From contig JAGARN010000005.1 of the NCBI GenBank assembly GCA_017622235.1, positions 62,001 to 126,000 of the forward strand: DNA of 64,000 nucleotides, given 5' to 3'. The translations under genes and the position numbers were made by a program. Numbering within the stretch: the stretch's first letter is position 1; every line of letters starts with the position of its first letter. A model generated the notes under the pieces. It saw only the letters and a program-made list of their open reading frames with translations, had not been told where the DNA came from and did not search any database. Source of the stretch: Spirochaetaceae bacterium (GTDB lineage Bacteria; Spirochaetota; Spirochaetia; Treponematales; Treponemataceae). This document shows positions 10,867 to 17,882 of the stretch, piece by piece.

Positions 10867-11283
10867 ATGGGAATGTTTGGAGCAGCTTGTGTTCTTGGTA
10901 TTGCAGCTATCGGTTCTGCAATTGGTATCGGTTTTGCGGGACAAGCCGCAATAGGTGCATGGAAGCGTTGTTATATGAATAATAAACCTGCACCATTTAT
11001 TTTGACTGTTTTTGCTGGTGCACCTCTTACACAGACAATTTATGGTTTTTTGCTGATGCAAAATATGATTACTTCTCAAAAAGAGTCAGGGTTCCTTTTG
11101 GCTTTGGGTATTTTCTCTGGTCTTGCTATGGCTGCTTCTGCGATATTCCAAGGAAAAGCGGGAGCTGCTGGTTCTGATGCTCTTGGTGAAACTGGAAAGG
11201 GTTTTGCTCAGTATATTATGGTTGTTGGTCTTTGTGAAACTGTTGCCTTGTTTGCAATGGTATTCTCTATGATTGTATGCTAA
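10867..11283 (+). CDS. atpK: V-type ATPase ring subunit K with Na+-site residues
   Basis: Subunit K forms the ion-carrying rotor ring. The 138-residue protein has four membrane helices in two hairpins. The residues that coordinate Na+ in Enterococcus hirae NtpK appear in equivalent contexts: Thr55-Gln56 (APLTQTIYGF), Tyr59, Gln95 (SAIFQGKAGAAG) and Glu124 (LCETVAL). This suggests Na+ rather than H+ transport, though specificity is inferred from a remembered alignment. AGGAG precedes the ATG. It is the last ATPase gene; ispG follows after 12 nt. Confidence 0.95.
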   Translation: MGMFGAACVLGIAAIGSAIGIGFAGQAAIGAWKRCYMNNKPAPFILTVFAGAPLTQTIYGFLLMQNMITSQKESGFLLALGIFSGLAMAASAIFQGKAGAAGSDALGETGKGFAQYIMVVGLCETVALFAMVFSMIVC

Positions 11284-11295
11284 AGTGAATCCGCT

Positions 11296-12390
11296 GTGTC
11301 TTATACAACAAATAAGGTATGGATAGGCGGTTCTGGCAAGACAAAAAGAATCGGAATCGGTGGAGATTCACCGGTTTCGATTCAAACTATGTGGAAAGAG
11401 GGCATTATAGGTGTGCTTAGCAACCGAGATGCCCTTTTTTGTCTTGTTGACCAAATAGAGCAACTACAATCAATCGGTTGCGATATACTCAGGTTTGCAG
11501 TCCCTGATATGGAAAGTGCAGATGCATTGGTAAAAATTGCTTCTGAAACTTCAATGCCATTAGTTGCAGATATTCATTTTGATTACCGCTTAGCTTTACG
11601 TTGTCTTGATGGAAATGTAGCAAAAATTCGCATTAATCCTGGAAATATTGGGTCTAAAGATAGGGTAGAGGCTGTTGTAAACAAATGCAAAGAAAAAGGT
11701 GTAGCGATTAGAATAGGGGTAAATACAGGAAGTTTGCCTAAAGATATTGCTTTAAAAGTTGAACAAGGTGTAATAAATCGATTTCAAGCTCTTTCAGAAA
11801 CAGCTTCTCGTGAAGCAGAAGTTTTTGATGAATTAGGATTTGACCAATTTGTAGTTTCAATGAAAGCATCTTCTGTTTCTGAAACAATAGAATGTAATCG
11901 ACATTTTGCTTCAAATCACAATATTCCTTTGCACATTGGTGTTACAGAAGCAGGTCCTTTAATAGGGGGAATTGTAAAAAGTACTCTTGCATTTAGTACT
12001 TTACTAAAAGAAGATATAGGCAATACTATACGAGTAAGTCTTTCATCTTCACCAGAAAACGAAGTAATTGCTGCTAGAGAAATCCTACGAGAGTGTTCAA
12101 AAAGATCTGGAGGGGTAAAAATTGTTTCATGCCCTCGGTGTGGACGTAACGGTTTTGATGTTCATGGATTTGTAAATAGATGGCAAAGTGAACTTATGGC
12201 ATTAGAAAAGAATATTACTGTTGCTGTTATGGGTTGCGTTGTAAATGGTCCTGGTGAAGGCAAACACGCTGATATTGGCATAACTGGTGCAGGTGATAAA
12301 GTAATGATTTTTAAACATGGAAAAATAGTGCAAACAATTTCTGCACAAGATGCCGATAATGTATTTAGAAAGGAATTATTAAGCCTGTGA
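11296..12390 (+). CDS. ispG: 4-hydroxy-3-methylbut-2-enyl diphosphate synthase IspG
   Basis: IspG (GcpE) carries out the reductive ring opening of methylerythritol cyclodiphosphate in the MEP isoprenoid pathway, using a 4Fe-4S cluster. The 364-residue protein contains LVADIHFDYRLA, KIRINPGNIG, the cluster Cys pair in CPRCGRNGFDV and the third in MGCVVNGPGEGKHADIG. I start it at the GTG at 11296 (SYTTNKVWIGG), the first plausible start in frame. There is no clear Shine-Dalgarno, so it may rely on coupling to the ATPase operon 12 nt upstream. Confidence 0.96.
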   Translation: MSYTTNKVWIGGSGKTKRIGIGGDSPVSIQTMWKEGIIGVLSNRDALFCLVDQIEQLQSIGCDILRFAVPDMESADALVKIASETSMPLVADIHFDYRLALRCLDGNVAKIRINPGNIGSKDRVEAVVNKCKEKGVAIRIGVNTGSLPKDIALKVEQGVINRFQALSETASREAEVFDELGFDQFVVSMKASSVSETIECNRHFASNHNIPLHIGVTEAGPLIGGIVKSTLAFSTLLKEDIGNTIRVSLSSSPENEVIAAREILRECSKRSGGVKIVSCPRCGRNGFDVHGFVNRWQSELMALEKNITVAVMGCVVNGPGEGKHADIGITGAGDKVMIFKHGKIVQTISAQDADNVFRKELLSL

Positions 12391-13490
12391 AATACTTGAC
12401 TAAATGTTTTATTGCTTTTTTTTCTCTTATGTTGTCTACTACCATGGTGTTTGCCATATCATATCCATTGTTTCAAACTTCAAATCGAATTTTAGAAGAT
12501 TCATATTATGCCTTTGACACTGGAGATTATGGTACAGCTTTTCGTCTTGCGGAAGAAGCAAAACTCATGCGACGGTTAGAGGTAGACGATTGTTTAAATC
12601 TTTTTATTCAAGCAATGAAACCTCAAGCTGTACAAAAAGCTGGGGATTCGATTTCGGAAGTCCTTATTATCTTAAGAGAAAGAGAGGTTTTTGATGCAGT
12701 TGAGCTTATTGAATATTTGATTGATTTAAAGGGTGTATCTTTTTTTGATAATTCTGTAGAAAAAATAAAAAATTATATAGAAGAAAAACGTATTTTTCCA
12801 GAAGTATCATACATTATGGCAAAAATTTACGAATTTGAAGGTGAATATGATTTAGCATATTCATATTATCTTGATGCTTGGAATAATGCACAAGTTTTAG
12901 ATATCCCAGATGAAAAATATGACATCCTTTATGATATGGCAACCCTTTCATATAATTTTACTAACTTAGAAGATTGTGAAAAAACTTTGTTACTTATTCT
13001 TTCAGAGGACTCTTATTTTTCGGATAATTCATATTCTTCTGCTTTAATTTCTAATGTTGAAAGAGGGTATAGTATCGAGAAAATTTTTTCTTTGTATCGG
13101 ACAGATTGTTATCGTACTATTCCAGCCTTTTTTAGACTTACAGAACTATATCTTGAACAAGGAAAATCTGAGGAAGCATTTAAAACAGCAATATTTGGTG
13201 TACTTACAGCATTCACTAGAATAGACCATATTCTTTTTTCTAGGGTTACAGAATATCAATACGATTCATTAACTGATTTTTTTGAATTAGCTATGAAATA
13301 CGATGATATTTTAAACTGGTCAATAGATAACGGTTTTTGGCGATGTTTTTATCGTTTAGCCGAGCTAGGAATAGATATTTATCCAGAAAATAAAGAATTT
13401 GGTTATAGTATTATGTCTATCATTGCAGAATCAGCACCGGAACATTATTGGCGGCAACTTTGTATTGCAAAAATCAATCAACATAACTAG
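12387..13490 (+). CDS. Secreted helical-repeat protein of unknown function
   Basis: I do not recognise a named family. The GTG at 12387 overlaps the ispG stop (GTGA) and gives a clear signal peptide (KYLTKCFIAFF...MVFA, about 22 residues). The rest of the 367-residue chain looks like paired helices of tetratricopeptide type: for example YEFEGEYDLAYSYYLDAWN and LTELYLEQGKSEEAFKTA. A periplasmic scaffold or adaptor role is plausible. The gene ends in a CTAG shared with the convergent barrel-protein gene. Confidence 0.75.
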   Translation: MKYLTKCFIAFFSLMLSTTMVFAISYPLFQTSNRILEDSYYAFDTGDYGTAFRLAEEAKLMRRLEVDDCLNLFIQAMKPQAVQKAGDSISEVLIILREREVFDAVELIEYLIDLKGVSFFDNSVEKIKNYIEEKRIFPEVSYIMAKIYEFEGEYDLAYSYYLDAWNNAQVLDIPDEKYDILYDMATLSYNFTNLEDCEKTLLLILSEDSYFSDNSYSSALISNVERGYSIEKIFSLYRTDCYRTIPAFFRLTELYLEQGKSEEAFKTAIFGVLTAFTRIDHILFSRVTEYQYDSLTDFFELAMKYDDILNWSIDNGFWRCFYRLAELGIDIYPENKEFGYSIMSIIAESAPEHYWRQLCIAKINQHN

Positions 13491-14992
13491 TAGTGTAGAC
13501 CAATTCCTATTTCTATTTCACTTTTTGGACCATCTCTCCAATCAGCATCAAGTAAGAATTGCCCCAAGTCAATACCAACAGAACCTCTTACTTGAATGCT
13601 TCTCATTTTTAAAGGATAAACAATCACTTCAATTCCGCCACCATAAAGACCATCTTTTGGGTTAAAAAGTGTATTTGTTGCAGTGTTATTAATTAATGCT
13701 AAATCAACAAATGGTGAAAGTTGCAATTCAAAATCAAGGACTCCGAACCAATTTGGCATATCTTTTTTGAATATATTTTTTCCCCAACCCCGCCAATCTG
13801 TTTTGATTACTTTTACGGGGATATCCATATTCACTACTATTGCACTAGAAGTATCTACTTGACTGCTATTATACTTGTTTAAATCACTAACACCTCTGAT
13901 TCTACCGCCAATTTCATTTTTTGTAAGTTCATCCATACCAAAATACGTAAAAGCAAATACACGAGAATTAAAGGCTACATATTCTGTTGCATAAAATGCT
14001 TCTAGTGTAGAGGAAATGCATGGAGCAAATCTATTGGTATTTAAACCAAAGTTATAGGCAAAATCTTGTGTTAGGTTAAATGAAATTCCTTTGCGAAAAT
14101 TTTCTATCCAGTCAACATTGCCAAGAGAAAAACTTGCACCAAAAGAAAGAATAGGGCTTAAAAGATCTTCATGTTGAATTTTGTCTTTATCCCAGTTGAA
14201 ATTAAATGAAACGTAAGGAGTAAATACGAGGTTATTTGCAATACTATTTGTTTGTAAAATAGTTAGAGGTACATTTAATTCGACATATTCATTAAAAAAT
14301 AGGTCATCGCCAGCGTCTTCATATTCACTGTCAAGAGTTACTGATTGGGACGCAATCAAGTTAAATGTTGCAAAACTTAAAGGGAAAGCAAGGCTAAATC
14401 CCGTTGAAACGCTAAAATCTGGTTTATTTTCGCCAATAGTATAATCAACTTCCGCAGATAAATCCCATTCTGCGTCAAATTTCCAAATAGGGAATGGAAT
14501 TGTAAAATCAAAACCAATCCCTAAATTGTGCTTTGTTCCCTCATCTTCCTGAAAATATGAAATTTCAAAATCCAAAGGTTCCATTGTGCCAAAAAAATTA
14601 AAATCTTTAACTTTAATTTTTAATTCTAAACCTGTGTTTGAATTATATTTTGGATACGGAATTGGTAGAATATTCCATGTGTCTTTTGCATCAATGTAAA
14701 GTGTAACAGGAATTATTCCTTCTGTATTAGGCTCACCTTCTGTATAAGTTATAGCAGAAGTTTCTAATACACGTTGATTTGTTAAGGTTTGACTTAATTT
14801 TGCTATATATTGCTCTAAGTCTTGTTTCGTTGAAAAAACTTTATTTTTTTGAATATCTAAACTTTTATTTAATGCATATTCTCTTGTTCTTCCTGAAATA
14901 TTATATTCTGCATCTATAATTTGATATCCTTCTGCGATGATACTACATACCGAAAACAAAATAAGTATAAATATAATTGTATTTTTTTTCAC
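13487..14992 (-). CDS. Outer-membrane beta-barrel protein with POTRA-like N-terminus
   Basis: The GTG at 14992 gives a signal peptide (KKNTIIFILILFSVCSIIAEG). Residues about 22-110 look like a POTRA module (hydrophobic beta strands, the stretch VTLYIDAKDTWNILP). The remaining about 370 residues alternate in polar/aromatic strands typical of an outer-membrane barrel, ending with a strand containing IEIGIGLHY, a C-terminal aromatic as expected for BAM substrates. It resembles Omp85/TamA-like proteins, but the exact family is not certain. An AAGGAG lies 9 nt upstream. It is cotranscribed with the sugar-phosphate transferase just upstream. Confidence 0.72.
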   Translation of the reverse strand: MKKNTIIFILILFSVCSIIAEGYQIIDAEYNISGRTREYALNKSLDIQKNKVFSTKQDLEQYIAKLSQTLTNQRVLETSAITYTEGEPNTEGIIPVTLYIDAKDTWNILPIPYPKYNSNTGLELKIKVKDFNFFGTMEPLDFEISYFQEDEGTKHNLGIGFDFTIPFPIWKFDAEWDLSAEVDYTIGENKPDFSVSTGFSLAFPLSFATFNLIASQSVTLDSEYEDAGDDLFFNEYVELNVPLTILQTNSIANNLVFTPYVSFNFNWDKDKIQHEDLLSPILSFGASFSLGNVDWIENFRKGISFNLTQDFAYNFGLNTNRFAPCISSTLEAFYATEYVAFNSRVFAFTYFGMDELTKNEIGGRIRGVSDLNKYNSSQVDTSSAIVVNMDIPVKVIKTDWRGWGKNIFKKDMPNWFGVLDFELQLSPFVDLALINNTATNTLFNPKDGLYGGGIEVIVYPLKMRSIQVRGSVGIDLGQFLLDADWRDGPKSEIEIGIGLHY

Positions 14993-14993
14993 C

Positions 14994-16439
14994 TTAATAT
15001 GCTCCTTTTCCTCTTATTACAACCCATATTGTTTTTACAATAATCCAAATGTCCAACCAAATTGACCAATTTTGGATATAATATGTATCTAGCATAATTC
15101 TTTCTTCGTAGCCTGTGTCTGAACGTCCAGAAACTTGCCACATTCCAGAAAGTCCCGGTTTTACAGAAAGAATATAGTCTACATTCTTTCCATATTTTAT
15201 TAGTTCAGAATCTGTTACAGGTCGTGGACCTATAAAACTCATGTCTCCTTTTAATATGTTTAATAACTGAGGTAATTCATCGAGACTTGAATTTCTAAGG
15301 AATTTGCCAAATTTTGTAATACGAGGATCATCTTTAAATTTTCTTTCTCTTTCCCATTCTTCACGTCGAATCGGATCTTCTTTAAGAATTTTTTCTAGAA
15401 TTTCTTGTGAATTTGTTACCATCGAGCGAAATTTATAAACTGTAATTAATTTACCATTTTTACCGATTCTTTTGTGTCCGTAAAATATTGGTCCAGGAGA
15501 ATCAATTTTTATACAAATTGCAATAACTGCTGTAAGAATTAATGTTGGAATAGAGGCAATCAATAATAAAAATAAATCTATGCATCGTTTGATAAAAAGT
15601 TCACTTCTTTTTGTTAAGCGATGTGTTGTAGAAAATCCTAAAATTCCACTAAAATCTCTAACTGAGGATGAAATTGAACGTATATATGGATTGTGAGGAA
15701 TAAAAATTGTATATCGAAATATTTTCATGAATGCAGACATTATTTCTGTTTCTTGCTCTGAGGAATCTTTATTTTCTATAATTATAATTGTTTTTATGTT
15801 AAGTTTTTTAATTTGTGAATAAATTTCATCGTTCGGTTCTAAAATAGGAATTCCGTGGTAATTTGTTCCAGAGATAGACCTGTCATTACATAAAATAAGT
15901 GCTGGACTATAGCCTAAATCGGGGTGTTTTATCAATCGATCAATTACGATAGTATTTTCAAGATTTTGGATATAGATTACAGAAGGTACTCCCCAAAATT
16001 TAAAGTTTGAAAATATTCCTCTAGCTAATTGTCTACCGATTGGTAAAGCCAGACTTGCAAAAGGAATCGATAAAAATAGAGCTATTGTTACTGCGACTTT
16101 ATCGTCAGTTTCAACAATGACCGATAGAGCAATTCCTGCAAAACAAAACAAAGAACAAATGGAGAAACGTCTTACTTCGTCTGCAGGAGAAAGAACTATT
16201 CCAGGATATAGCTTTGCTGAATAAAACACTAGAAAAAAGAAGGGTAAATAAATCCAATAATTTACAAATGAACGGAAATTAATAAAACTTCTGTTTATAA
16301 GATTTATAATAAAAAATGATGTTCCAATGGATAACATTATTACTAGAAAATCTACGATAAGTAATGCAAACCCCGCAGAAAAAGAACTAGTATGTTTATA
16401 ACGTTTTTTAAACCAGTCGTAAAAATCTTTTGCTTGCAT
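14994..16439 (-). CDS. Undecaprenyl-phosphate sugar-1-phosphate transferase (WbaP-like)
   Basis: This type of enzyme loads the first sugar phosphate onto undecaprenyl phosphate to start surface-polysaccharide synthesis. The 481-residue protein has about five N-terminal membrane helices, a central Rossmann-like CoA-binding-type region (about 150-250), one more membrane segment, and the C-terminal sugar-transferase domain. That domain has KRCIDLF, KFRSM, LRNSSLDELPQLLNIL.GDMSFIGPRP and GLSGMWQVSGR. The sugar cannot be told from sequence. No other polysaccharide genes are near, so the pathway must be encoded elsewhere. Its ATG lies 8 nt after a consensus -10 box. Confidence 0.92.
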   Translation of the reverse strand: MQAKDFYDWFKKRYKHTSSFSAGFALLIVDFLVIMLSIGTSFFIINLINRSFINFRSFVNYWIYLPFFFLVFYSAKLYPGIVLSPADEVRRFSICSLFCFAGIALSVIVETDDKVAVTIALFLSIPFASLALPIGRQLARGIFSNFKFWGVPSVIYIQNLENTIVIDRLIKHPDLGYSPALILCNDRSISGTNYHGIPILEPNDEIYSQIKKLNIKTIIIIENKDSSEQETEIMSAFMKIFRYTIFIPHNPYIRSISSSVRDFSGILGFSTTHRLTKRSELFIKRCIDLFLLLIASIPTLILTAVIAICIKIDSPGPIFYGHKRIGKNGKLITVYKFRSMVTNSQEILEKILKEDPIRREEWERERKFKDDPRITKFGKFLRNSSLDELPQLLNILKGDMSFIGPRPVTDSELIKYGKNVDYILSVKPGLSGMWQVSGRSDTGYEERIMLDTYYIQNWSIWLDIWIIVKTIWVVIRGKGAY

Positions 16440-16447
16440 ACCGACAT

Positions 16448-16476
16448 ATTATAATACGTTTTTATTGCTCTGTCTA
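16448..16476 (-). promoter_or_regulatory. Promoter of the sugar-transferase/barrel operon
   Basis: On the minus strand TAGACA (16471-16476), a 17-nt spacer and TATAAT (16448-16453) lie just upstream. The ATG at 16439 follows the -10 box by 8 nt and has no ribosome-binding site, so the transcript should be nearly leaderless. Confidence 0.7.
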
Positions 16477-16512
16477 GTTTTACAGTTGATTAATTAAAAA
16501 AAGTGTAAGCAG

Positions 16513-17244
16513 TTATCTAATTTTTGTACCAGAAATTTTACTTTGAGCAAGTTGCAACAATGCTTGATATTTTTCTTCTGAATAAGGTGTTATCTTATTG
16601 TATGAAGAATCTATACAAGTTCCAGGTTTAAATCTAGCTAACCACCATATTGCATCCTTTGGCAAAAGTTCTCCGATTGAAATAATTTCTTGGTCATCTA
16701 CAATTCCTGGAACAAGTACAGTTCTGAACTCTCTTTGTGTAGGTGGAAGTGTTGCTATTAAATCTATACTACGTTGAATTCTTTCTGAGGTTGACTCTTT
16801 GTTTTGCCAATGCCCACCCATAAGATTATATCGCTCAGGACTGGTTTTAACATCTAAAGCAAAATAATCTGGTTTTAACAGTGGATTTTGTATATATGTT
16901 GCAATCTTATCCGGCAACATTCCGTTTGAATCAAGTTTTACTTCGTAGCCGAGTTTTTTTGCTTCTTGAATAAGTATTTCCGTATAGGGCGAAATTGTTG
17001 GTTCTCCCCCGGAAATAACAAAACCTTTTAGAACATTTTTTCTTTTTTTTAGATGACAAATAATCTGCGTTATAGAAACAAGTTCTTCTTCTGGTAGTTC
17101 AGTTGCCACAAGCTCTTTATTGTAGCAGTAGGGACAATAAAGATTGCAACCACAAAGAAAAATAGTGGCTGCCATACGTCCGGGAAAATCGACGAAACTG
17201 GTTTTAACCAGTACGCCGATTTTCCGCTCCGTACCTACGTCCAT
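16513..17244 (-). CDS. nrdG: Anaerobic ribonucleotide reductase activase NrdG (radical SAM)
   Basis: NrdG uses a 4Fe-4S cluster and S-adenosylmethionine to make the glycyl radical on the class III ribonucleotide reductase. The protein has the radical SAM triad CGCNLYCPYC (C-x3-C-x2-C, near residue 32) in the FVDFPGRMAATIFLCGC context usual for NrdG, and GGEPTIS further on. The ATG at 17244 lies 2 nt after the stop of the glycyl-radical/thioredoxin gene, so translation is probably coupled. A TTG three codons upstream is possible. Its substrate here should be that small neighbouring protein, since the radical site lies there. Confidence 0.95.
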   Translation of the reverse strand: MDVGTERKIGVLVKTSFVDFPGRMAATIFLCGCNLYCPYCYNKELVATELPEEELVSITQIICHLKKRKNVLKGFVISGGEPTISPYTEILIQEAKKLGYEVKLDSNGMLPDKIATYIQNPLLKPDYFALDVKTSPERYNLMGGHWQNKESTSERIQRSIDLIATLPPTQREFRTVLVPGIVDDQEIISIGELLPKDAIWWLARFKPGTCIDSSYNKITPYSEEKYQALLQLAQSKISGTKIR

Positions 17245-17246
17245 GG

Positions 17247-17795
17247 TTAACAAAGTACTGGTGCTGGTTCTAATACAGCAGAAAGTTCTGTGACAGAATG
17301 TGCCCTTGCAATTTCTTGTCCCGTGCTAGCATCATAGACGATAACTGTTGGGGCAGAGAAAACCCCTTTTTCAGCAGCTTTTGCAAGACCGCTTTCAGTG
17401 TCCACATCAACAAAAGTTCCTGCAACTACAGTGTTTGCAAGATATTCTTTCACTGGTGGGCAATTAGGGCAAGTTCTTCTGGCATAGAACTCATAGGTCA
17501 TTGCACCACTTGTACCGTTTTGCATAACCTCTGCACCCTTAATTACAGGAACATCATGTTCACAGCCACAGCTAGTGTCTGCGTCTGTTGGGGTATAAAC
17601 TTCGTCACCTGTGTAAACAAATTGTTTTCGGTGATTGTATTCATCCCGCTTTCCTTTGTTCCAATTTCGTACGGAACGATAGTAGCCTACAATACGTGCA
17701 TAGACTTCTGTTTCCGTACCCTGCACATTTGCAAGTGCATCCTTTGTACGTTTAATTTCTGCCTCGATGGTTGCCAGATTTCTCTGTGTTGTCAT
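17247..17795 (-). CDS. Separate NrdD glycyl-radical domain fused to a thioredoxin-like domain
   Basis: This 182-residue protein carries the part of class III ribonucleotide reductase that the large chain lacks. Residues 1-28 are a charged helix. Residues 29-60 are the glycyl-radical segment (EVYARIVGYYRSVRNWNKGK, radical Gly37), which in ordinary NrdD forms the C-terminus. After a linker with CGC (76-78) comes a thioredoxin/NrdH-like domain: CPNC at 109-112 and the cis-Pro motif SAPT at 147-150. I start it at 17795 because GGGAGG lies just upstream; the frame is open further, up to the nrdD stop. A consensus promoter within two NrdR-like boxes precedes it. It should be activated by NrdG and may also supply reducing electrons. 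The split and fusion are visible; the function is inferred. Confidence 0.9.
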   Translation of the reverse strand: MTTQRNLATIEAEIKRTKDALANVQGTETEVYARIVGYYRSVRNWNKGKRDEYNHRKQFVYTGDEVYTPTDADTSCGCEHDVPVIKGAEVMQNGTSGAMTYEFYARRTCPNCPPVKEYLANTVVAGTFVDVDTESGLAKAAEKGVFSAPTVIVYDASTGQEIARAHSVTELSAVLEPAPVLC

Positions 17796-17811
17796 ATTTT
17801 CCTCCCAAACC

Positions 17812-17827
17812 ACACTAAATATAGTGT
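17812..17827 (-). promoter_or_regulatory. NrdR-box-like palindrome overlapping a -10 box
   Basis: ACACTAAATATAGTGT is a near-perfect 16-bp palindrome matching the NrdR-box pattern as I know it. It covers the TATATT -10 box (17818-17823) of the internal nrd promoter, so NrdR binding would block RNA polymerase. Confidence 0.8.
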
Positions 17828-17846
17828 CTTTTGCTTTATATGTCAA
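17818..17846 (-). promoter_or_regulatory. Internal promoter for the glycyl-radical/thioredoxin gene and nrdG
   Basis: On the minus strand TTGACA (17841-17846), a 17-nt spacer and TATATT (17818-17823) form an almost consensus sigma-70 promoter. It lies in the 87-nt gap between the nrdD stop and the start of the radical-domain gene. Predicted start is near 17811, giving a leader of about 16 nt that carries GGGAGG. NrdR-like boxes lie at and upstream of it. Confidence 0.8.
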
Positions 17847-17853
17847 GTATCGG

Positions 17854-17869
17854 ACACTATATTTATTTT
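17854..17869 (-). promoter_or_regulatory. Second NrdR-box-like site, 42 bp from the first
   Basis: ACACTATATTTATTTT has a good left half and a weak right half. It lies just upstream of the -35 box. The 12-bp arms AAATATAGTGTC (17817-17828) and GACACTATATTT (17853-17864) are perfect inverted repeats. A 42-bp centre spacing, four helical turns, fits the paired-box arrangement expected for NrdR. Confidence 0.65.
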
Positions 17870-17882
17870 CTTTAATTATTTT

